Assembly: GCA_907165275.2 (NCBI GenBank)
Contig: OU015652.1
Span: forward strand, 11,671,001-11,735,000
Length of the DNA stretch: 64,000 nucleotides
Origin: Zygaena filipendulae
Lineage: Eukaryota > Arthropoda > Insecta > Lepidoptera > Zygaenidae
Reading direction: 5' to 3'
The translations under genes and the position numbers were made by a program. A model generated the notes under the pieces. It was not told where the DNA came from, made no database searches, and saw nothing but the letters and a program-made list of their open reading frames with translations. Shown here one piece after another: positions 33,675-43,084 of the stretch. The stretch's first letter is position 1; every line of letters starts with the position of its first letter.

Positions 33675-35467
33675 ATGGACTCTACTCCAGTAAGTATTGT
33701 TATTTTAAAACTTACACACGAACTTTTCATACCTATATAGTTCTGAGTCCCATGTCCATGCACTTAAAATATCATTGAGTACATGTATGAAATTTAATGT
33801 CCAATTTACTTCACATTAAGTTTACCTAGTTAAATTTACAATACTTACCTACAAGATTTAACAATATGCGCATATTTGATTATCTATTTTGTAAATTTTC
33901 AGAAAACTAAAAAGGCCATGACAAAGGATGAAGTTATGTTATTTATTGATTTGATACATAACTGTCCGGTTATTACAAGTAAGGAAACCAATAGTTCGAA
34001 CAATAAATTAAAAGAAGAAGCTTGGAGCGAACTCACATCTAGTTTTAATTCAAAATGTGGTAGAGTACCCCGGACAAAAGAACAGTTGAAACTAAAATGG
34101 GACAACTTGAAAAAAGCTGCAAGAAAACGAGCACAAAGCATAAAGATGAACATGATGAAGGTAACGAATTTTCTAAGTACACACATCAAAAGTGTCTAGG
34201 GATCAAGAACATTTTTTGCTATAAAACGAAACTCAATTAATTTAAATCTAATTTAATCTTCTGGACTGGCCGCCTACCTTATTTCCCATATCTAAAATAA
34301 CAACTCATCCCCACATTTTAAATAAATTAAGAAAAATTTCATTTTTTGTAAGTTGTGAGAAATTGAACCAATTCCAAGTCGACAATAAAATAGCAAAAAA
34401 AGGCAAAAACAGGGGATTTTGAAACTTATATTGTAATGACTAAACAAATTAATACTCTGTGTTCCTTCCATTGATACGAATCACAGATTCGCAGCGATTT
34501 GGCATGCTAAAAATCTTGAAAAAATGTACTTGATCCCTAGACACTTTTGATGTGTGTATTATTCCTGTCACAACAAATAAAGATGGAATTTAACTATCAC
34601 CAGAGTGGATAGATAAAGTTTTAATGGTCAAACACAGTTAATTTTACTTTATCATTCTTGCAGACTGGTGGTGGGAAAGCGGAATACATTCCACCTGATG
34701 AAATATTAGATAAAGTCAGTACTATGATGGGGTCAACCTGCATGGGCTTTGCAGTTCCATTTGGTGGAGATGGAATTGGTGCAGATGAGTTTTGTGCAGA
34801 CAATATTTTGATACCACTAGATGAAGTACATGAAGAAATTAATGGTACAAGTGTTTCCACAGCATCAGCACAAATGCCTGAAAATGATTTCCTCCCTGAG
34901 CAACGTGAAGGTAATAATTGCAAAACAATGATTAATTTTGTTAAATTCCATTGATCTGTAACAAGTGGGCTATGCAATTAAATATTTATATGGTGCAGCG
35001 GCTGCCCATTGACACCTTGATCTAAATTGCATAAAATTGTCTCAGTTACCAAGTCATGTAGAGATAAACATACAAACATACTCATAGTTTTGTGTTTATG
35101 TAATATGAATAATTCTTTATTTTCTTTCAGTAAAAAAGAGAAAGATTAATTTTTCTACACCTGATGGCGATGTTGGAGAGCATTCAAGAGCTCAATTCTT
35201 ATATGGGATGCCTACAATGTCAGCATCATTAAGAAACAAGGGTAAAAATCAAATTAAATAAAAATATAAAGCAAAACATACAAATCTTCCTAAAACTACA
35301 AACACTAAGCATTTTGTTTTATTCCAGGCAAAAAGAAGAGTAATGATGATGGTCGCCGCGAAAAAAATATAGCTATAGCTGAATATTTTAAGAAATTGAC
35401 AGAGAAAGCAGAAATTGAAATAATACTTCTGAAGAAACAACTAGAGAAAATGGAAAAGATTAATTAG
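33675..35467 (+). CDS. Harbinger accessory protein with Myb/SANT-like DNA-binding domain
   Basis: Second gene of the Harbinger element; in characterised PIF/Harbinger elements this partner binds the element ends and helps bring the transposase into the nucleus. Exons: 33675-33689, 33903-34160, 34664-34910, 35131-35241 and 35328-35467, all with GT/AG borders, giving 256 residues and TAG. The Myb/SANT-like domain occupies about residues 8-80 (MTKDEVMLFIDLIHNCPVIT, KLKEEAWSELTSSFNS, RTKEQLKLKWDNLKKAARKR), with tryptophans spaced as in the Myb_DNA-bind_5 family. A basic segment (VKKRKI) may be a nuclear signal. The C-terminus (KLTEKAEIEIILLKKQLEK region) is a short coiled coil, a plausible partner-binding helix. 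The start is the only ATG before the first donor that keeps phase. Confidence 0.85.
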
Positions 35468-35689
35468 TATTGTATTGATTCACATTGATTCTAAGTTTCT
35501 ACTGCTCTCAAAGTCTGTGTTAGTAATTTTGTAATATGAAAAAATATATACTTTGGTAATTAATTATAATAATATTTTCTTTTTTCATTTATTAGAAATT
35601 GAACTCTCTCGCTATCCCACAGAAATAGCTAACTTTTCCAAGATATTATGTAGTTTGACACATTATAGTGACAAATATTCATATTACCT

Positions 35690-35883
35690 AATATTTTCTG
35701 TCTGTCTGTCTGTACGCGATTATCTCCGCATCTACTGAACCGATTGTCATGCTGTCCTCACAGGTAGATTAAGCTTAGCCTGGAGCTACATATAGGCTTT
35801 GTTTCATTTAAATCTGATGTTGGGAAAAAAAGTTGTCATACAAAAACGTTTCATGTGGGTGAAACCGTGGGGCACAGCTAGTT
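35690..35883 (+). repeat. CTAGCTGT-type repeat inside the Harbinger element
   Basis: A TCTGTCTGTCTG tract, a CATCTACTGAACCGATTGTC block and the GGTGAAACCGTGGGGCACAG-CTAGTT ending. It lies between the two transposon genes and so arrived after, or travels with, the element. Confidence 0.7.
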
Positions 35884-36287
35884 TAGAATATTGGTGCAAA
35901 AGTGAATGGTTATTATAGAACTAAACAACCTACTATTATAATTCACATATGAAAAATGTACTAGGATTGTCTGGAATAAAAAAAAATTCACACTAAATTA
36001 TATAAAACATTTAATTAAACATAGTTCATTACACAACATTAAAAAAAAACCTTTAACTAGAAACTTAAATAAATTACTTAATCTTAAATACCAAGAACAC
36101 TCTTCACCTGCCGGCTTCACTCCAAACTGAAAACAAAAGTAAATTTAAAAAATATTGTAAAACATATCTAGAAGTAGAGTATTTGCAAACATTACAGTTA
36201 TATTGTCCAGTCCATTTTCTCAGTTGGTGGCAGCCAAATGTAAGTCATTTTCACTAACAAAATATACATAATATTGATGTAATGTAC

Positions 36288-37802
36288 CTACTTTTCAAAA
36301 TACTCTGCAATCAAGGTATCTCTTTCTACATCATTAGTTTCATTATAATCAAATTGAGGAACTGCCTCTACAGGTGGAATCACAATTTCTGATGGGATTT
36401 CTTCATCTAAAGTGTCATCAGCCAGCTTATGTATCCTACAGATATTATGCAGTACCGCTGTAGCAATAATTACTGCATTAACCCTTGGAAGGCTCAGACG
36501 TATAGTTAATGCCACAACTGGAAATCTTCTTTTCCAAACTCCAAAACATCTATAACAAAATAATAATAGTTGATAATAACAAACAATCAAATCAAGATAG
36601 TCTCTAGAGGTGTCATAATACCTTTCAATTGTATTCCTAGTTCGAATTTGAGCTTCATTGTATAGCTGCTGCCCCCGTGTTGTTGTACTTAGCAAAGGAG
36701 TATACAAGTAGTTTTTCTGAGGGTATGCACTGTCTCCAAGAAGCCATCTATTCCCAAAAATTCCGTTTTCACACTGGGCTAGAACAAATAAATAAATGAA
36801 ATAGTAGTATTAATAGGTAAATTAGGAAACTTAAAAAGAAATGCATAAAAATAATTTACCACACAACTCTGAACTATTAAAGATAGTTGAATCATGTGCA
36901 GAGCCTGGCCAGCGAGCCACAACATTCATGAATTGCAAATTAGCATTGCATACAGCTTGCACATTAATAGAAAAGTATCCTTTGCGGTTCCGGAATTCTT
37001 CTCCAATTTGTGAATCTGGAAAAAGTTATAGGTTACTAATGAAAATATGAAGAATATAATATACCTGCTTACATTTTCTATGCATAGTTAAATTACATTT
37101 GGCATTATGGCAAATAGCTGATGCCTAGGTACTTACTTGGTGATTGTATTCGAATGTGTGTGCCATCAAGAGCACCAAGCACTCTTGGAAACCGAGCTAT
37201 CTTATAAAAATCCTTCTCTGTGTTGTTGTGTATGTAAATATATTTATTGTACAGCTGTGCTATAGCACAACTAACATCACGTACAACACGACAAGCTGAT
37301 GCTTTAGAAACTCCTATAAAATCCGCCACTGATAATAACATGGTTCCCAAAGCGTAGAACCTCAAAGTTAATAGCAACTGATGTATAGGAGTTATTCCGT
37401 GATTCCTTAAACAGAAGCAAGAAACATTAGATAGGTAGAATGTGCCATTGTAGGTCATTTCGTAAATATTACCCGTAGGTACAACAGCAAAATATATAAG
37501 GTCCTATCAATGGCATGTGGTTGCACTAACCTGGCTTCAGTCACTCTTAAGTGTGGATATATTTCATGAAGTAATTCTTGAACTGCCGATTTATCCAGAC
37601 GAAACCTTATTTTGAATTCCACATCGTCCAAGACCGATAAATAATTCACTCGTTCTTTGTATTCACGAGTACGAGCTTCATCACTATCCGATTCATCAAA
37701 ATCGCTTAGGAGATTTAATATTTCCATTTCCACCTCCATATTACGTGTTAAATGTTGATAAATCTCACTTCTTGCAATAAAAACTGGCAAATTATCAAAC
37801 AA
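36288..37802 (-). CDS. PIF/Harbinger transposase (HARBI1-like, DD35E)
   Basis: Cut-and-paste transposase. Exons on the minus strand: 37802-37531, 37405-37137, 37015-36860, 36778-36622 and 36549-36288. The phases close to 371 residues (HARBI1 is 349). The N-terminal part is acidic, with a helix-turn-helix-like KASACRVVRDVSCAIAQLY segment. The DDE_Tnp_4 domain shows Asp171 in LGALDGTHIRI, the WPGSAHDSTIF block, Asp248 in WLLGDSAYP and Glu284 in TRNTIERCFGVWKRRFP, a spacing of 35 residues. It ends with an acidic tail. There are no internal stops, and all five splice junctions look normal, so it may be functional. The start is the first Met of the open first exon, about 295 bases inside the right terminus. 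Confidence 0.92.
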
Positions 37803-38100
37803 TTACTAGCAGTAAAGCACAAAACCGCCCGAAATCGGCCAGTACGCAAGTAACCTACGGATGTTCAATTTGACAGTTCAACTGACGGATGATTTTTTAA
37901 TAGAAACACTTTACACCAGCATTTTCATACATTACGACTACGAACGTCCGTTAGTGACCCTCCCATCCGTACGTAACCAGAGTCGGTAATTTTGCTCGGT
38001 GTCGGTATTTTATAGCAACACTTTTGACTTACGCTTCGTATAAAATTTTACTGATCGTAAGCAAAACGGTCCGTTCGTAAGTTATAGGAACCGGGCATTA

Positions 38101-38651
38101 TAGAGATACTTTTTGTGTTTTTTTAAGATCTTAAAAAATAAGGGTATTTTTCATATATATATCATATATGGACACCATTGTTTCGTTTCGAGTACGATTT
38201 GGCCATCCTTCTTTAACCGAACAACGCACCCAAACCCACGGAACGCACACCTGCCTACCACAAATTAACTAGACGGTTGACTAGTGAAAGGAAATATGTC
38301 TAGTTAATCTGAGAAAGGAAAGCCGTACCGAAAACACGCGTGTCACGTTTTTCGGTATTTCAGTCACTTTTCAGTTTTCAGCATCTATTTTGGACCCTGA
38401 GCAGGAAACTGGCTTTCAAGAGAGCCATGTTTTAACTTGGGAAACACAATCTAACATTGTCATTGGCGTTTCGCCATAATTGAAAAAGTAGATGAAGAGA
38501 TTGTTATTATTAAGAAACATTGTCATTGGCAAATTATAATTATAGACGCCATTATTAAAGAAGAAGAAGAAGAAATTAACTAGACATATGTCGGCTACCT
38601 AGTATCTTTATGTAGCTTGTTACCTTCTCTCTGCTTGTGATTATTACAAAA
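38101..38651. other. Upstream region of the mitochondrial pair
   Basis: The first 160 bases appear to be the right remnant of the older foldback repeat (inverted match to 26041 at 38215-38258). Then come three copies of a CTAGTTAATT/AATTAACTAG-type motif (38262-38280, 38295-38306 and 38575-38592). The promoter and 5' leader of the LYR/MTRFR transcript should lie here; no core promoter element is clear. Confidence 0.5.
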
Positions 38652-39765
38652 ATGACTGTTACGAAATTGGATGTATTGAGACTTTACAAAAATTTAATGC
38701 AATATTCGAAGACACTGAAGTATACAGACCCAGTATATTTTAAAATTAAGGTTTCGTCTGAATTTAGACGTAACAAAGACCTCAACAAAGACGAATATAT
38801 TAATTTCGCATATGAGGTAAGATCGTAGGTTTATGAGTTATGACAAACTTGAGGTCTCCGATTTCTGAACGCTATTCCTATTGGTTTAGGTAGGTAGGTA
38901 CATCTGGGGGCACGGTAGTGCCCCCGCCAAGACGAGCCAGCGAAGCGCATGGGCACTACCTACCTATCTTTTCTCGAAGCGCTTCGTCGTTTTTTTGTAC
39001 CCTTGTAACTTGGGTCTGGATTATACCAGATAAACAAAAATTTCGGGATATGTTGTCAATAGCAGACTTATTAAATATATAAAGTTTTAATTGCATAGCT
39101 CTCATACTTTATATTTTATTGATATCTAAAAAACCCCGATTTCGTCACTGACTCAGTGATGATCATCAAAATTCTTAGGGTAGGTATTTCCTAATGTCCT
39201 AGAAAGCTGAAATTTGGTACCTATGTTAGCTAGTATTATTACACAAACAACAAAAAAATTATAAAACTTGTAACTTTTATCCCCCAACCCTTTAAATTAG
39301 CGGATGGAAGTTTGTATGAGACTTCCGCAATTTTGACTTACAAAAAGAAATTAAATCCCAATAAAAACATTTTCATGTAAAATGTTGTTAAGACGAGACC
39401 ATATACCAGCCCTTTCAAAAAGTTATCAGATCTCATGTAGAGCCAAGCTTCTAACTCTACATGCCCTAACTCTACAAGGCCTAACTTCACAAACACTACA
39501 CCTTAGCCAAAATATGTGGCTGTGTGACAAAATAGATTATGATAATATAGCCAGCTATTGTATCAATTTTAATGTTTTGAACATCATAGTCATATCTAAA
39601 TAACCTATTCTTGTAGTTTCATAAATGATTATTAATTAATGTATGATTTTTGTGTGCATCCTTTTAAGTACGAAACATGTACAACATAACTACTTCAAAT
39701 AATTTACCTACTTACTTAATTTTCAGAAAGGACTTGCACTGCTACGACGGAGCTCAGTAGTATAA
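38652..39765 (+). CDS. LYR-type mitochondrial microprotein (first cistron)
   Basis: A 67-residue protein in two exons: 38652-38816 (55 codons, donor GTAAGA) and 39727-39765 (acceptor TTTTCAG, ends KGLALLRRSSVV then TAA). The pattern VLRLYKNLMQYSKTLKYTD, followed by SSEFRRNKDLNKDE and YEKGLALL, matches the Complex1_LYR fold in order: L-Y-K in place of LYR, the conserved FR, and a last helix. By recollection its closest human relative is the 70-residue MIEF1 microprotein (L0R8F8/AltMiD51), also an LYR protein encoded ahead of another protein on one mRNA. That protein sits with MALSU1 and mitochondrial acyl carrier protein on the mitoribosomal large subunit. The first ATG has a good context (A at -3). 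Without the splice the frame would end after three more codons (VRS), so the second exon, which restores EKGL, matters to the call. Confidence 0.78.
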
Positions 39766-39766
39766 A

Positions 39767-40403
39767 ATGTTTCTACAGTTCATGTGTGGTCCTCGTGCTG
39801 CACGTCCCATGTTAACCTTCATACAGTCAACATCCAAGCATATTGATTACACCAATGTGCCAAATATTAATGAGTCTGATTTGATAGAACAATTTGTCAG
39901 AGGCAGTGGCCCAGGTGGTTCAGCTGTCAATAAGAATGCTAACTGTGTTGTACTTACACATGTCCCTTCAGGTAATAATAGTAAATTTTTCTTTTACATG
40001 GGCTGTTGCCCTCAGATTTACTTCTTTTGGATTTAGTAGTGTGCCATGCTTGTCACATGAATGAAAATCAAGGTTGAAGGTAATAGATAATAGTAATAAC
40101 TAATAAGTTAAATGATGTTATGGTGTTCGCTTGATTAATACTCCTTAGTCCTTAGCTGAAACTTCTCATTATCTAATTCCAGGCACAGTTGTAAAGTGCC
40201 ACACGAGTAGATGTCAAGATGAGAACAGGAAACATGCCCGAGTTATGTTAATTGCTAAATTAGATGAAGAAATCAATGGGGAGAATAGTGTAGCAGCGCA
40301 GAAGAGAAGATTAGAGGAGAAAAAATTCAAAAGAAATGATTATAAGAAAAAGAAAAGAGCTGAAATTAAAAATGAATGGAAAAAACGTGAAGGCTTAGAT
40401 TAG
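39767..40403 (+). CDS. MTRFR: MTRFR-like mitochondrial translation release factor in rescue (second cistron)
   Basis: Rescue factor for stalled mitochondrial ribosomes (C12orf65 family, class I release-factor domain). Exons 39767-39971 and 40183-40403 give 141 residues. The basic N-terminus suits a mitochondrial targeting peptide. The catalytic loop region reads RGSGPGGSAVNKNANCVVLT at about 45-64, then HVPSGTVVKCHTSRCQDENR and HARVMLIAKLDEEINGENS, ending in a lysine/arginine-rich tail (KRNDYKKKKRAEIKNEWKKR) as in human MTRFR. Its ATG lies one base after the TAA of the LYR microprotein, in the same exon, so the two are read from one mRNA. The catalytic GGQ appears as GGS (residues 50-52, codons GGT GGT TCA), which is unusual. 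An ICT1-type hydrolase is less likely, given the short size and tail. Confidence 0.88.
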
Positions 40404-40541
40404 TTACAAAAAAAATTCCCTATTTATAATTTAAAAAAAAATTAAACAAACCTCAAAGACACTCTCTTTTTTGTACTGAATTTCAACCACTACAATCTAA
40501 ATGAACTCAATTTGGAATAACAATAAGACTTTTTATATTGT

Positions 40542-40778
40542 ACTAGCTGTCCCGCGCGGTTTCACCCGCGATACTTTTGGTGTTCCCGTGGGAATTCCGA
40601 ATTACAATATAGCCTATGTTACTCAGGGGTAATGTAGCTTTCTAATGGTGAAAGAATTTTTGAAATCGGTTCAGTAGTTTTTGAGTTAAATCTTACAAAC
40701 AAAAAAATCAAATCTTTCCTCTTTATAATATTATGACTAGCTGTTTCGCGCGGTTTCACCCGTGATAATTTCGGACTT
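40542..40778 (-). repeat. Two CTAGCTGT-type repeats, the second truncated
   Basis: A full copy at 40542-40735 (CTAGCTGTCCCGCGCGGTTT to TTTATAATATTATGA) is followed at once by a second start at 40738 that stops near 40778, where the next element begins. Confidence 0.75.
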
Positions 40779-40781
40779 TTT

Positions 40782-41011
40782 GATTCTTTTACCTTCCCTG
40801 AAAGAGGTAAATGTTTCCTAAAAAAATAAAAGTGATTAGTGACGTAATATTTTAAGCGTGGCTGTGATTGGTGTTTCGTTGCGTCGTGCAGCGTTCCGTT
40901 TCACAAAATTAAAAGTTTTTTAGTAAATCTTTCACGATAATGCTTTTCTAAGGCTATTTTTTTTAATATTGACACAATTTCTTCTTATAAATTTCATGCA
41001 AGTACCCTATT
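40782..41011. repeat. Half-element of the TAGGGTACTTGCATGAA family
   Basis: Reverse-orientation match to about 20028-20270: TTTTACCTTCCCTGAAAGAGG, GCGTGGCTGTGATTGGTGTT, TAGTAAATCTTTCACGATAA and the terminal ATTTCATGCAAGTACCCTAT. Only one end is present. Confidence 0.75.
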
Positions 41012-41836
41012 AAAACGACCTAGCATGACAGTCAAAATTATCTACTCATTAAAATTAATTACTGCAGAATTAGATATACCGTAAATATAAAATTTTATAC
41101 TGACTCATAGACAACTTTAGTTTTACATACCTACACCCATAGATAATACAATATATACCTACACCTCTGTGTAAACTTTGTCTGAGACACATTAATTAGG
41201 TATGCATGGGCACAGATAATATAAGCATGGGTAAAACGGAGACCCCAAATGTGATGTAAAAACTGTGTTGTACCTACATAGGTCCGGTGACTTAGCCTCT
41301 AGGGTTTTATGCAAATGTAATGTGGCTATGAACTAGTACTTACCTAATACCTATTGTAGCATTCTGCTACAATATAAACCTTTTTTATTATTATTATTTT
41401 TTTGGGACGTCAGATGGAATTGGAAGAAGAGAGAAGTTTTGTTGGACAGAGGAAAGAAGGATTGGCGTTTGGGTGTGGATTTTCAAAGAGGATTTTTGGA
41501 CTACGACCATGATTGAAGAAGTAGATAAAGGGATTTTTTATTACTAAGAAGACGACATCAATTAACAGTACCTGACTCCACGTGTGCTGTATGCCGTTCT
41601 ACGCCTATTATAATTCCTTGACTTAAATGTTTACAAGCAAGAAAACGGAATTGCGAATTGAATTGAATTTGTTTACGGAATTGCGAACAGAGACCTCAGC
41701 CTGAGACAACATTCGCTACACTATGTACTAGCATCTATTAATGTAGGTACTACCAACTTAAGTACCTAAGTGGAAACACATTAAAAACAGCAACAGTAAG
41801 CCTCGGAACAATAGCAGTTATTCTTCTGAGCAGTAA
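41012..41836. other. Intergenic DNA without recognised gene
   Basis: Contains GTACCTA/TAGGTAC-rich AT sequence and a purine-rich stretch (41410-41530). No credible open frame. Confidence 0.45.
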
Positions 41837-42074
41837 GCGCACACTATGCGACACGCGACAGCGACAGCTCGACGACTAGACGCGACGACAGGCTGCGGTC
41901 AAAATTTTCATATACATATTTTGTTCAAAGCTCCGCACACTTGGCAAGGGGAACTAGCCAGGGAGTCCACGGGTCGTGCGTCTTGGCATCAGAGTCGCAG
42001 AGTCGTAACGACAAGCTAGGGGAGGCGGCGACTTGTCGTTGCCACAAACGCATCGACAGGTCGCATAGTGTACG
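41837..42074. mobile_element. Inverted-repeat element (GCGCACACTATGCGAC ends)
   Basis: Ends GCGCACACTATGCGAC and (reverse complement) GCGTACACTATGCGAC differ at one base and enclose 238 bp with GACGACAGG / CTTGTCGTTGCC-like internal symmetry. No target duplication is clear. A GTTT microsatellite (42088-42109) follows. Confidence 0.6.
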
Positions 42075-42459
42075 CACGCACGAACAGTTTGTTTGTTTGT
42101 TTGTTTGTTTGGGTGAACGCGCTAATCTCCGGAACCACTTACTGGTTCGAATTGAATTGAAAAAAAATTATTTGACACAACACAAAGATTTACAGCATAC
42201 GTATACAACAACTAAACATATATATATAACAGGTATTGAGGGTACGCTTCTCAACCGACGGACAGACGCCGCCAGCGTCGCCGCCATTGAAAAATTATTT
42301 TTGTTTTGTATAGTCCATTTATCAAGGAAGCTATTATAACATCACGCTACGTCCAATAGTTGCGGAGCACTAATAAAAAATGTTGCAAAACACGGGAAAA
42401 ATTATTCCTTTTGAGAGCTTCTGCTTCCTACGCTGCTTAATATTTTAGTAGGATTTTTC

Positions 42460-43070
42460 CTCAAATTAACGCGGGTGAGACCGCGAGGCACAGCTAGTAT
42501 AATAGATGAAGATTGATGGTAAAGGTATCCTTACTAATATTATAACCTAGCTGTCCCGCGCGGTTTCACCCGCGATAATTTCCGAGTCCCCGCCTCAGAC
42601 GAAAGTTCCATATTTATTTATTTATTTAATCCTTTATTGCACATAAAATAACAATATTACAGTAAGAAAAGGAGAAAGCAAATGGCGGTCTTATCGCATA
42701 GTTGCGATCTCTTCCAGGCAACTAATAATGCGAAAGGACATACAAAAATAAATAAGTAGACACGGGTGGTTGGGCAAAGCGTTCTATATAATTAATTATA
42801 CTATACTTATAACTACACAATACATAAACATATAAAATACTAGCTGTCCCCCGCGATTTCATCCGCGGTAATTTCGGAGTTCCCGCGGAGGTTGCGGGAA
42901 AAAAGTACTCTATGTCCTTCAGTTCCCGAGGGAATTCCGGGATAAAAACTATCCTATCTTTTAAGTTGGACCATTTTATGAATAGTTACAAAATTTTATC
43001 AAAATCCGTTCAGTAGTTTCGGAGTCCATCGCGGACAAACAACGTGACACGTGATTTATATATATTAGAT
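42460..43070. repeat. Cluster of retroposon tails
   Basis: A CTAGCTGT-type fragment (42470-42498, plus), another (42548-42600, minus), a 'TTTATTTATTTAATCCTTTATTGCAC' type tail (42605-42800, a different retroposon family, with a relative at 48735-48990) and a nearly complete CTAGCTGT-type copy (42840-43068, minus). Confidence 0.65.
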
Positions 43071-43084
43071 TTTGTTGAATTTTT

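Larger units (their letters stand above)
33079..38097. mobile_element. PIF/Harbinger DNA transposon, 5019 bp, complete
   Basis: Terminal inverted repeats start TGCCCGGTTCCTATAACTTA at both ends, and the 3-bp target duplication TTA (33076-33078 and 38098-38100) is diagnostic for this superfamily. Subterminal regions carry further inverted words (CCGTACGTA, GTCGGTAA, ACGG). It contains the standard two convergent genes, a Myb/MADF-like DNA-binding protein (plus) and a DDE transposase (minus), both with open spliced frames. A CTAGCTGT-type repeat (35690-35883) lies between the two genes. Confidence 0.95.

Noticed and set aside
41941..42339. 132-codon frame on the plus strand
   Set aside because: It crosses an inverted-repeat element, a GTTT microsatellite and a dispersed repeat, so it cannot be one gene.
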